Shown here one piece after another: positions 14,219-21,027 of a stretch of DNA of 26,941 bases. Source of the DNA: JAJYKN01 sp045403145 (lineage in GTDB: Bacteria; Nitrospirota; UBA9217). A model generated the notes under the pieces. That model was not told the origin of the DNA. It saw nothing but the letters and a program-made list of their open reading frames with translations, and did no database searches. Both the position numbers and the translations under genes were made by a program. The stretch is taken from positions 1 to 26,941 of the forward strand of contig JAXIPA010000124.1 of NCBI GenBank assembly GCA_045403145.1, in the 5' to 3' direction. The first letter of the stretch is position 1. Each line of letters starts with the position of its first letter.

Positions 14219-14926
14219 ATGCGTATTGACGGCAGGAAGGCGGATGAGCTCCGCAGGACCAAGATCACCAGGAACTACATCAAGGATGCCGAGGGGTCGG
14301 TCCTGATCGAGATGGGCGACACCAGGGTCATCTGCACGGCCACGGTGGAGAACACCGTGCCTCCGTTCCTGAGAGGCAAAGGAACGGGATGGGTGACGGC
14401 GGAGTATGCCATGCTCCCGCGTTCGTCGGCGCAGAGGATCCAGCGGGAACGGAGCAAGGTGGGCGGACGCACGCATGAAATTCAGCGGCTTATCGGCCGG
14501 TCCCTCCGGTCGGTCGTTGACATGAAGGCGCTCGGCGAGCGGTCCGTCTTGATCGACTGCGATGTGGTCCAGGCGGACGGCGGCACGCGCACGGCATCGA
14601 TCACCGGGGCCTTCGTCGCACTCGTGGATGCGCTCCGGCATATGAAGAAGCAGGGAATGATCGAGACGGTCCCCGTGACGGACCATCTTGCCGCCGTCAG
14701 CGTCGGGATCGTTGGCGGGAAGCCCATGCTCGACCTCTGCTATGTCGAAGACTCGACCGCGGAAGTGGACATGAACCTGGTGATGACGGGGAAGGGCGCG
14801 ATCGTCGAAGTTCAGGGCACGGCGGAAGGAGATCCTTTTTCCAAAGCGGAACTCGGAAAGATGCTCGCCCTGGGCGAGAAGGGGATAAGGCTGCTCATTA
14901 AAAAGCAGAAGGAAGCGCTGAGGTAA
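14219..14926 (+). CDS. rph: Ribonuclease PH
   Basis: This phosphorolytic 3'-5' exoribonuclease trims the 3' ends of tRNA precursors and forms hexameric rings in the cytoplasm. At 235 residues it is standard length. Diagnostic blocks are MRIDGRKADELR, GSVLIEMGDTRVICTATVE, GWVTAEYAMLPRSS, R.....GRTHEIQRLIGRSLRS, VLIDCDVVQADGGTRTASIT (the phosphate site region) and the end EVQGTAEGDPFSKAEL. The start has a near-perfect AGGAGG. The usual partner, the RdgB/HAM1 pyrophosphatase, does not follow; a repeat and a transporter gene do. Confidence 0.97.
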   Translation: MRIDGRKADELRRTKITRNYIKDAEGSVLIEMGDTRVICTATVENTVPPFLRGKGTGWVTAEYAMLPRSSAQRIQRERSKVGGRTHEIQRLIGRSLRSVVDMKALGERSVLIDCDVVQADGGTRTASITGAFVALVDALRHMKKQGMIETVPVTDHLAAVSVGIVGGKPMLDLCYVEDSTAEVDMNLVMTGKGAIVEVQGTAEGDPFSKAELGKMLALGEKGIRLLIKKQKEALR

Positions 14927-14958
14927 GTTTTGATGAATGCGTAAAAAATCGAATATCG

Positions 14959-15102
14959 CCTCTACGGTGTCATTCCGGCTTGTCCGGAATCCTTCTTTTT
15001 CAGTGTGCTATAGGGCACTACGATTCCCGACACCCTGCACTACGCTTCGCTCGTAACCGCTGGGTGCAGGCAAGCGGGAATGACGGCTTTTTACGAAACC
15101 AT
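14959..15102. repeat. Dispersed stem-loop repeat, copy 2 (upstream of the GDT1-type gene)
   Basis: Starts CCTCTACGGTGTCATTCCGG and ends GGGAATGACGG followed by TTTTTACGAAACCAT, the same borders as the copy at 176-290. The interior carries CCCTGCACT...CTCGTAACCGCTGGGTGCAGG, which can fold on itself. It ends eight bases before the next start codon, which has no ribosome-binding site. Confidence 0.75.
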
Positions 15103-15110
15103 CAGTTTTT

Positions 15111-15677
15111 ATGTCCTTCATAACCATCTTCCTCATATCTTTCGGCCTTATCTTCACGGCCGAGCTCGGCGACAAGACGCAGCTCATGGTCTTCACCCTT
15201 GCCCTCCGCTACGGCGGGAAACCGGTGTTGGCCGGGGCCTTTCTCGCGTTTGCGCTGCTTTCCGGCAGCGCCGCGCTCGTGGGCAGGGGGTTGGGGTCGC
15301 TCCTCTCGCCGGATCTCATCACCCGTATTTCCGCCTGGGTGTTCATTGCCTTCGGGGTATACATGCTCATCCGGAAAAAAGAGGAGGAGACCGAGGAGGT
15401 AAAACCCTCCGCACGCGCCGGTCTCATCGCTGCTTTCAGCCTCATCGCCATATCCGAGATGGGCGACAAGACCCAGATCGGGACGCTGCTGTTGTCGGTC
15501 AAGTATCAGAGTTTTACAGCCGTGTTCCTGGGGAGTCTCGCCGCGCTCACCGCCGCCACGCTTCTCGGAGTCCTTGTTGCCGGAAGACTTAATAAGTTCA
15601 TTCCCGTCAAATATATCGCTCCGGCCTCGGGGATACTCTTTATCCTCCTGGGCGCCGGGACGCTGCTGCTTGCCTGA
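15111..15677 (+). CDS. TMEM165/GDT1 (UPF0016) family cation transporter
   Basis: A 188-residue membrane protein with two homologous halves of about three helices each. Each half carries the signature E-x-G-D-K-T: AELGDKTQL near residue 18 and SEMGDKTQI near residue 119. A charged cytosolic loop (RKKEEETEEVKPSAR) lies between them. The family moves Mn2+ and/or Ca2+, and bacterial members have been shown to export manganese; the substrate here is unknown. The ATG at 15111 fits the family N-terminus but has no Shine-Dalgarno site, because a dispersed repeat ends just before it. I see no yybP-ykoY manganese riboswitch upstream. Confidence 0.92.
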   Translation: MSFITIFLISFGLIFTAELGDKTQLMVFTLALRYGGKPVLAGAFLAFALLSGSAALVGRGLGSLLSPDLITRISAWVFIAFGVYMLIRKKEEETEEVKPSARAGLIAAFSLIAISEMGDKTQIGTLLLSVKYQSFTAVFLGSLAALTAATLLGVLVAGRLNKFIPVKYIAPASGILFILLGAGTLLLA

Positions 15678-15725
15678 TAGAGTTACTCTCCCGCTCAAAA
15701 AATAGAATTTGCGTTTTATTTATCC

Positions 15726-15754
15726 TTGACAAAGTTTTAACAGCGACTTAATAT
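15726..15754 (+). promoter_or_regulatory. Sigma70-like promoter for the rhodanese-iclR pair
   Basis: TTGACA (15726-15731), a 17-base spacer and TAATAT (15749-15754) lie about 40 bases before the start codon. A consensus -35 with good spacing shows the gene is still driven, which argues against a dead pseudogene. Confidence 0.6.
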
Positions 15755-15791
15755 AAACACCTGTTTTAAACCGGAAAGGAGTGTGCCCTGT

Positions 15792-16211
15792 ATGAGTCGT
15801 ATACGAATATTCATGTTTTTATTTGGTTTTCTGTTCCTATTTTCATCCGCTGCCATTGCTCAGTTTCCGATTGTCACTGCGGAACAGGTTAAATCCAGGA
15901 TTGAAGGAAAAAAGAAGGTCGTGGTCATTGATTCGAGAACGTCCGAGGAATATCAAGAAGGCCACATCCCGGGCGCCGTCAACATTCCTCCTGACCGGAT
16001 GAAAACCGAAACAGCCAGCCTTCCCAAGGATCGGAAAACGCCCATGATCTTCTATTGCAGGGGAGAAGGCTGAGGCCTGAGCAGGATGGCCGCAGGTGCG
16101 GCCATGGAGATGGGATACACGGATCTTATGATCTATCAGGCAGGGATGCCAGACTGGCAGGCAAAGGGCCACCCGGTGAAAAAGGGCATGGAGCCGGGTA
16201 AGTTGAAATAG
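15792..16211 (+). CDS. Exported rhodanese-like protein, predicted selenoprotein (Sec at in-frame TGA)
   Basis: Reading through the TGA at 16071-16073 gives 139 residues. Residues 1-24 form a signal peptide ending AAIAQ. Then come the rhodanese blocks VTAEQVKSRIEG, VVVIDSRTSEEYQEGHIPGA and the active-site strand MIFYCRGEG. Next is the TGA (residue 94), then GLSRMAAGAAMEMGY, DLMIYQAGMPDWQAKGHPV and a TAG stop. Rhodaneses of this type, as I recall them, have C-x4-C-x2-S in the loop, and here the second Cys position is the TGA. The frame does not shift and the part after TGA is fully conserved in style. A SECIS-like hairpin follows. AAAGGAG lies ten bases before ATG 15792. The role would be sulfur, selenium or redox transfer in the periplasm. 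A recent nonsense mutation is the alternative. Confidence 0.75.
16071..16105 (+). promoter_or_regulatory. Candidate bacterial SECIS element with its UGA codon
   Basis: After the UGA (16071-16073) there are 12 bases, then ATGGCCGC-AGGT-GCGGCCAT: a perfect 8-bp stem (16086-16093 with 16098-16105) and an AGGU loop. The loop starts 20 bases after the UGA. Known bacterial SECIS elements place a short hairpin with G/GU in the apical loop at such a distance; the E. coli fdhF element has an AGGUCU loop 17 bases after its UGA. The bulged U of fdhF is absent here. Confidence 0.7.
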
Positions 16212-16234
16212 CTGAAGGGAAGTGGGAAAAACAC

Positions 16235-17038
16235 ATGATCACGAAAAGAGAAAAAGCCAATTATACGATTCAGTCGGTATCTCATGCGCTCGATATTCTC
16301 GAGTCGTTTACCAGGACCGAGGACGAACTCGGAGTAACGCAACTATCGAAGCGGCTGGGTCTGCACAAGAACAACGTGTTCCGGCTGCTCGCAACGCTCG
16401 AGCACCGCGGCTACATCGAGCAGAACATGGCGACGGAGAACTACCGGCTCGGGGCCAAGACGCTCCAGATCGGGTCGATCTTCATCGAACAGCGCGAGTG
16501 CCGCCGCCAGGCCAGGCCCGTGCTCGAGAACCTCGCGGCCGGCTCCGGAGAGACCGCGGTTGTCGCCGTCCTGCGCGGGAACAAGGTCATCTACATGGAC
16601 AGTGTGGAAACGGAACGGACCGTGCGCGCGGTGTCGCGCATCGGCGCCATGTTTCCGGCCTCCTGCACCGCCGTGGGCAAGGTGCAGCTCGCGAACCTGT
16701 CGCCCACCGACATCGAGCGGCTGTATCCTGAACAGAACATTCCCGCCTTGACGGAGAGGAGCATCAAGACCCGCGATGCCCTCATGGCGGAACTCAGCAG
16801 TGTCGCTGACAAGGGCTATGCGCTCGAGAACGAGGAGAGCGAGCTCGACGTAAGGGCGATCGCCGTTCCGCTCAAGGATTTTTCGAAGAATGTTATCGCC
16901 GCGATCGGCCTCGTAGCCCCCGCCAGCCGCCTGACTGATGAACGGCTTGAAAAAGGCGGCATCATCGGTCTGCTCCAGGATGCGGGCCGGTCGCTTTCCA
17001 CGAGGCTGGGCTACATCGCGCAGGGGACAAAAAAGTAG
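16235..17038 (+). CDS. IclR-family transcriptional regulator
   Basis: A 267-residue DNA-binding regulator. The N-terminal winged helix-turn-helix is at about residues 10-75 (QSVSHALDILESFTRTEDEL, VTQLSKRLGLHKNNVFRLLA, TLEHRGYIEQ). The IclR effector domain is at about 85-260 (RPVLENLAAGSGETAVVAVL, VIYMDSVETERTVRAVSRIG, PASCTAVGKVQLA, GYALENEESELDVRAIAVPL). The ATG at 16235 follows a GAAGGGAAGTGGG stretch, 23 bases after the rhodanese stop, so the two are probably one transcript. The ligand cannot be read from the sequence. It may regulate itself and the rhodanese, or a distant catabolic operon; no catabolic genes are adjacent. Confidence 0.93.
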   Translation: MITKREKANYTIQSVSHALDILESFTRTEDELGVTQLSKRLGLHKNNVFRLLATLEHRGYIEQNMATENYRLGAKTLQIGSIFIEQRECRRQARPVLENLAAGSGETAVVAVLRGNKVIYMDSVETERTVRAVSRIGAMFPASCTAVGKVQLANLSPTDIERLYPEQNIPALTERSIKTRDALMAELSSVADKGYALENEESELDVRAIAVPLKDFSKNVIAAIGLVAPASRLTDERLEKGGIIGLLQDAGRSLSTRLGYIAQGTKK

Positions 17039-17091
17039 CTCGGCCAGTCCTGAACACAAGATCTGTCTGCGCCGATAAGAGCCGAGAATTG

Positions 17092-17121
17092 TTGACACTT
17101 CCGTCCGTGCTGTGTTATTAT
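17092..17121 (+). promoter_or_regulatory. Strong sigma70-like promoter directly upstream of larE
   Basis: TTGACA (17092-17097), an 18-base spacer and TATTAT (17116-17121, five of six consensus). Transcription would begin at about 17128, one base before the larE ATG at 17129, implying a leaderless mRNA. Confidence 0.65.
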
Positions 17122-17128
17122 CGCCCAG

Positions 17129-18028
17129 ATGGTGACGAGACAAAAATGGGATCATCTTAAGGCGTTGCTCCATGACATGCGACTCGCGGTGCTCGCCTAT
17201 TCCGGCGGCGTGGACAGCTCGCTCTTGCTCAAGGCCGCGGCCGAGGTCATGGCCTCCCACCTCATTGCAGTTACCGCCGTTTCCGAGACCTATCCAGCCA
17301 GTGAACTGACCGGCGCCCGGGAGTTCGCGCGCTCGCTGGGCGTGACGCACAAGGTCCTGCCTACGGGGGAGCTTTCGTCGGAAGACTATGTTCGCAACGG
17401 GCCGGACCGGTGCTACCACTGCAAGAAAGAATTGTTCGCGAAGCTTAGACTCATCGCCGGGACGGAAGGCATCGATTTCGTCATCGAGGGCTCGAACACC
17501 GACGATCTCAGGGACTACCGTCCGGGGAGAAGGGCCGCGCAGGAGTTCGACATACGGAGTCCGCTCGTGGAATCGGGTTTTTCGAAAGCGGAGGTCCGCG
17601 AGTGCGCGCGCATGCTGGGTCTACCCACGTGGGACAAACCGTCTCTCGCCTGTCTTTCCTCCCGCATTCCCTACGGTACGAGAATCACGCCCGGGATACT
17701 CCGGACCATAGAAGCCGCGGAGGACCATCTTCGCTCGCTGGGGTTCCGGCAGGCGCGGGTGCGTCACCACGACGGGACAGCGCGGATAGAGCTGGATCGC
17801 GCCGATTTCAGGAGGCTGCTGAACGGCGACATCACCGCGAAGATCACCGCGGAGCTTAAAGCACTTGGCTATACCTATGTCTGCCTGGACCTCGAAGGCT
17901 ACAGGACGGGGAGCATGAATGAGGGGCTGAAAGAATTGCGGATTGCGGATTGCGGAATGGAAAGTCATAGGGTTCCGTGTTTTACAGGTGTCATTCCCGA
18001 ATGGTTTATCGGGAATATGGTTTTGTAA
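17129..18028 (+). CDS. larE: ATP-dependent sulfur transferase LarE (PP-loop)
   Basis: LarE adds sulfur to the pyridinium dinucleotide precursor of the nickel-pincer cofactor of lactate racemase-type enzymes, in many cases sacrificing its own cysteine. The PP-loop is LAYSGGVDSSLLLKA (residues 21-35). Also seen are DRCYHCKKELFAKL, IEGSNTDDLRDYRPGRRA, and PSLACLSSRIPYG, where the cysteine aligns with the sulfur donor. The family end GYRTGSMNE is at about 258-266. The remaining roughly 33 residues are encoded by a heptad repeat (KELRIADCGM) and then by the left arm of an inverted-repeat element (GVIPEWFIGN). No larA, larB or larC is present. A possible leaderless start is noted under the promoter. 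Confidence 0.93.
   Translation: MVTRQKWDHLKALLHDMRLAVLAYSGGVDSSLLLKAAAEVMASHLIAVTAVSETYPASELTGAREFARSLGVTHKVLPTGELSSEDYVRNGPDRCYHCKKELFAKLRLIAGTEGIDFVIEGSNTDDLRDYRPGRRAAQEFDIRSPLVESGFSKAEVRECARMLGLPTWDKPSLACLSSRIPYGTRITPGILRTIEAAEDHLRSLGFRQARVRHHDGTARIELDRADFRRLLNGDITAKITAELKALGYTYVCLDLEGYRTGSMNEGLKELRIADCGMESHRVPCFTGVIPEWFIGNMVL
17932..17959 (+). repeat. Heptad run inside the 3' end of larE
   Basis: Units GAATTG, CGGATTG, CGGATTG, CGGAATG lie in the coding frame and are translated as part of the LarE tail. This shows the repeat has displaced the original stop codon. Confidence 0.8.
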
Positions 18029-18068
18029 TATAACACCATATCCCCGATAGGGTCATTCGGGGATGACG
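17989..18068. repeat. 80-base imperfect inverted repeat (MITE/REP-like)
   Basis: The left arm TGTCATTCCCGAATG, GTTTATCGGG, AATATGG pairs with the right arm CCATATCCCCGATAGGG, TCATTCGGGGATGACG around the loop TTTTGTAATATAACA. The first half is translated as the end of LarE. A second copy lies at 23989-24060. The purD ribosome-binding site follows about 35 bases later. Confidence 0.8.
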
Positions 18069-18117
18069 AATGTGCCGGATGGATGTTTAGGATGCAGGAA
18101 CTCGGAGGAATAATCGC

Positions 18118-19395
18118 ATGAAGGTCCTGGTAATAGGCGGCGGCGGCAGGGAACACGCGTTGGTCTGGAAAATAGCACAGAGCCCCAAAGTCACGAAGAT
18201 CTACGCGGCGCCGGGCAATGCCGGCATAGCGCAGCTCGCGGAATGCGTGCCTGTCAAATCCGAGGACATTCCCGGGCTCCTGTTATTCGCTAAATCCAAG
18301 GCAATCGACCTCACCGTCGTCGGCCCCGAGGGGCCGCTCTCCATGGGCATTGTTGATACGTTCACGGAAGCGGGGCTGCGCGTGTTCGGGCCGAGTGGAA
18401 AGGCCGCCGAGATCGAGGCGAGCAAGCGGTTCTCCAAGGACCTGATGAAGAAATACAACATCCCCACCGCGGAATACGAGGTGTTTGCCGATAAGGCCGC
18501 GGCAGAGGCCTACGTGCGTGAGAAGGGCGCGCCGATCGTGGTAAAGGCCGACGGACTTGCCGCGGGCAAGGGCGTGGTGGTGGCCGAGACCGTAGATGAA
18601 GCGCTCACGGCCCTGGAACTGATCATGACCGAAAAGGCCTTCGGCAGGGCCGGCGACCGTGTGGTGATCGAGGAATGCCTCAGGGGCGAAGAGGCGTCGT
18701 TCATGGCTTTCTCCGACGGCAGGACCGTCGTGCCCATGGCGTCGTCGCAGGACCACAAGCGCGTGTTCGACGGCGACAAGGGGCCGAACACCGGCGGCAT
18801 GGGCGCATATTCGCCGGCGCCGGTTGTCACGAAAAAACTGGAACGCAAGGTCATGGACACGATCATGATCCCCACGGTGCAGGCCATGGAAAAGGAAGGG
18901 CGGCTGTTCAAGGGGGTCCTGTATGCCGGCCTCATGATACACGAGGGAGAGGCAAAAGTGCTGGAGTTCAACGCCCGGTTCGGGGACCCCGAGACGCAGC
19001 CGGTCATGGCGCGGCTCGACACGGACCTGATCGACATCATCGAGGCAATCCTCGCGGGCTCCCTGTCGAAGGTCGAAATCAAATGGAAGGCCGATTCGGC
19101 CGTCTGCGTGGTCATGGCATCGGGGGGCTATCCCGGCGAGTACGAAAAGGGCAGGGAGATCAAGGGGCTCACCCGTGCCGTGCGTCGTGCCGGAGTGTTC
19201 GTCTATCATGCCGGGACCGCGCTCAAGGACGGCGCGGTAGTCACGGACGGCGGCAGGGTGCTCGGCGTGACCGGACTCGGACCGGTAATCGCGGCGGCCA
19301 TTGACCGGGCCTACGCAGGCGTGAGCGACATTTCCTTCGAAGGCGCGCACTATCGCAGGGACATCGGGGCGCGTGCGCTCGAGACGGAGAACTGA
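18118..19395 (+). CDS. purD: Phosphoribosylamine-glycine ligase (GARS)
   Basis: This cytosolic ATP-grasp enzyme of de novo purine synthesis joins 5-phosphoribosylamine to glycine. At 425 residues it is standard. Motifs are VLVIGGGGREHALVWK at residues 3-18, DLTVVGPEGPLSMGIVD, FGPSGKAAEIEASKRFSKD, PIVVKADGLAAGKGVVVAE (the ATP-grasp lysine region), DHKRVFDGDKGPNTGGMGAY and the metal-binding FNARFGDPETQPV. A GGAGG precedes the ATG. The gene lies upstream of the Nif3-like gene and purE, a loose purine cluster interrupted by heptad repeats. Confidence 0.97.
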   Translation: MKVLVIGGGGREHALVWKIAQSPKVTKIYAAPGNAGIAQLAECVPVKSEDIPGLLLFAKSKAIDLTVVGPEGPLSMGIVDTFTEAGLRVFGPSGKAAEIEASKRFSKDLMKKYNIPTAEYEVFADKAAAEAYVREKGAPIVVKADGLAAGKGVVVAETVDEALTALELIMTEKAFGRAGDRVVIEECLRGEEASFMAFSDGRTVVPMASSQDHKRVFDGDKGPNTGGMGAYSPAPVVTKKLERKVMDTIMIPTVQAMEKEGRLFKGVLYAGLMIHEGEAKVLEFNARFGDPETQPVMARLDTDLIDIIEAILAGSLSKVEIKWKADSAVCVVMASGGYPGEYEKGREIKGLTRAVRRAGVFVYHAGTALKDGAVVTDGGRVLGVTGLGPVIAAAIDRAYAGVSDISFEGAHYRRDIGARALETEN

Positions 19396-19402
19396 GTTCC
19401 GG

Positions 19403-19446
19403 AAAACATTGAAAATTGGAAATTGAAGATTGAAAATTGGAATTGG
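19403..19446 (+). repeat. Heptad run upstream of the Nif3-like gene
   Basis: Degenerate 7-base units GAAAATTG GAAATTG AAGATTG AAAATTG GAATTGG fill the gap between purD and the next start codon at 19451 and replace any normal Shine-Dalgarno site. Confidence 0.75.
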
Positions 19447-19450
19447 CAGA

Positions 19451-20215
19451 ATGAAAAAGCCGACGGTTAGAAACATCACGGGCTTTCTGAACAAGACCCT
19501 GCGGGTCAAAAAAATCAAGGATGCCTCCCTGAACGGCCTGCAAGTGCGTTCCCGCAGCAAGGGCGAGATCAGCAAGGTCGGCTTTGCCGTCGACGCCTGC
19601 ATTTCCACCTTTGAGAAGGCAAGCCGGCTCGGCGTCGATCTTCTTGTTGTGCATCACGGCATCAAATGGAGGCCTCAAAAAGACCGGAACATCGAGAGCC
19701 GGAGAACCGTCTATCTCAACAAAAGCAACCTGGCGCTCTATGCCGTGCATCTCCCGCTCGATCTGCACGAGGAGTACGGGAACAATATGCAGCTGTCGCG
19801 TCTGCTGGAACTGCAGGATCTGCGGAAATTCGGACGGTATCACGGCATAAAGATCGGCTATGCGGGGACCTTTGGAAAGACGATCGGCCTGCCCGCCCTT
19901 GCCGGGATCTTGAATAGAACGCTCGGGACCACGTGCCGTGTATTCCCCTTCGGGAATAAACGCATTCGCTCCCTGGGGATCATTTCCGGCGGAGGGGGAA
20001 GCATACTGAAAGAGGCCGTCCAGGAACAGCTCGACTGTTTTCTGGTCGGTGAAATCGATCTTGCGGTGTACAACACGGCGCGGGACCACGGGATGAACAT
20101 CATCGCAGCCGGCCATTATGCAACGGAGACCGTCGGCGTCAAAGCATTGATGCCCCTGGTCGCGGAGGTGTTCGGTGTGAAAACGGTTTTTATCGATGAC
20201 GCGAAGGATTTGTAA
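19451..20215 (+). CDS. Nif3-like dinuclear metal centre hexameric protein
   Basis: A 254-residue member of the NIF3/YbgI/DUF34 family. These proteins form toroidal hexamers with a two-metal site, and their function is debated (GTP cyclohydrolase-like or metal-trafficking roles have been suggested). Metal-ligand motifs are LLVVHHGIKW (about residues 61-70), AVHLPLDLHEEYGNN, and the C-terminal IIAAGHYATETVG (histidine and glutamate). A middle segment SLGIISGGGGSILKEAVQ and CFLVGEIDLAVYNTA complete the pattern. The ATG at 19451 is chosen; an upstream TTG at 19430 lies in the repeat. It lacks a clear ribosome-binding site. It sits between purD and purE, with no obvious link to purine synthesis. 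Confidence 0.9.
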   Translation: MKKPTVRNITGFLNKTLRVKKIKDASLNGLQVRSRSKGEISKVGFAVDACISTFEKASRLGVDLLVVHHGIKWRPQKDRNIESRRTVYLNKSNLALYAVHLPLDLHEEYGNNMQLSRLLELQDLRKFGRYHGIKIGYAGTFGKTIGLPALAGILNRTLGTTCRVFPFGNKRIRSLGIISGGGGSILKEAVQEQLDCFLVGEIDLAVYNTARDHGMNIIAAGHYATETVGVKALMPLVAEVFGVKTVFIDDAKDL

Positions 20216-20316
20216 ATGCAGAGCGCAGGTTGCATAGTGGGAAAACGCAAACTGAGGATATTCATTCAGCCATTCAATTTACTTTTTGCAATATATTCAA
20301 CTTGAAGGGAGTTCTC

Positions 20317-20955
20317 ATGAGCAAACCAGTTGTTGGTATCCTGATGGGGAGCGATTCGGACCTGCCGGTGATGCAGGAGGCCGCGGCCATGCTCCAGGAG
20401 TTCGGCATCGAATACGAGATGACAATCGCCTCGGCGCACCGGACGCCTAAGAAGGTGCTCGAGTACAGCTCGTCCGCCGAGAAACGGGGGATCAAGGTGA
20501 TAATCGCCGGGGCGGGATGGGCGGCGCATCTGGCCGGCGTGATCGCGGCGCAGACCACGCTGCCGGTCATCGGCGTGCCGATCGATTCGTCTCCGCTCAA
20601 GGGGCTCGACGCCCTCCTCTCCACGGTGCAGATGCCGGGCGGGATCCCGGTGGCGACCATGTCGCTCGGCAAGGCCGGCGCGAAGAACGCCGGGGTGTTC
20701 GCGGCCCAGATCATCGCTGCGAGCGATGTGAAGATTTCGAACCGGCTCAAGGTCTTCCGGGTGGAGATGGAGCGGGACGTGGAAGAAAAGGCAAAGAGGC
20801 TCATGGCGATCACCGCTGTTTCCACGCACAGAGAACCGGCTGCGGCCGAGGCCGAGGTCGAGGTCGAGGCGGCGCCGGCCAAGAAAAAACCGAGGCGCAG
20901 ACGGTGGAAGAAAAAACCGGGCGGCGCGGCACCTGCGCAGGGCCAAACTCCGTGA
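20317..20955 (+). CDS. purE: N5-carboxyaminoimidazole ribonucleotide mutase PurE, with charged tail
   Basis: PurE rearranges N5-CAIR to CAIR in purine synthesis. Residues 1-165 form the normal enzyme: VGILMGSDSDLPVMQEA, the catalytic-histidine region ASAHRTPKKVLEY, IIAGAGWAAHLAGVIAAQTT, PVIGVPID and MPGGIPVATMSLG. Trp68 replaces a Gly common in AGAGGAAHLPG. After about residue 168 there is an extra tail of about 45 residues: Ala/Glu-rich AAAEAEVEVEAAPA, then the strongly basic KKKPRRRRWKKKPGG. The usual length is about 160-175, so the tail is unusual. Start ATG 20317 has AAGGGAG seven bases upstream. The 101-base gap before it holds only degenerate repeat. Confidence 0.95.
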   Translation: MSKPVVGILMGSDSDLPVMQEAAAMLQEFGIEYEMTIASAHRTPKKVLEYSSSAEKRGIKVIIAGAGWAAHLAGVIAAQTTLPVIGVPIDSSPLKGLDALLSTVQMPGGIPVATMSLGKAGAKNAGVFAAQIIAASDVKISNRLKVFRVEMERDVEEKAKRLMAITAVSTHREPAAAEAEVEVEAAPAKKKPRRRRWKKKPGGAAPAQGQTP

Positions 20956-21027
20956 ACCCCAAAAGAGACGAATGGATACATGCCGAAGATATTCCGAATT
21001 TTCAGCCTGTGGTGAGGTGAGCGATCT

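Noticed and set aside
15678..15791. Riboswitch (manganese yybP-ykoY type) linked to the GDT1-type transporter
   Set aside because: No such motif is seen either upstream (a repeat) or downstream of the transporter gene; this gap only shows a sigma70 promoter.
16074..16211. Rhodanese gene as a simple pseudogene or frameshift
   Set aside because: The frame does not change after the TGA, the downstream part is well conserved in style, promoter and ribosome-binding site are good, and a SECIS-like hairpin is correctly placed. A nonsense mutation remains possible, so confidence is not higher than 0.75.
16235..17038. IclR regulator as the controller of larE
   Set aside because: larE has its own promoter 54 bases downstream, but I see no operator palindrome there, so no link can be supported.
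18283..19608. Long open frame on the minus strand opposite purD (and similar ones opposite purE, phoH, thiC, iclR)
   Set aside because: These are antisense shadows produced by high-GC codon use: no protein family is recognisable, and the plus-strand genes are certain.
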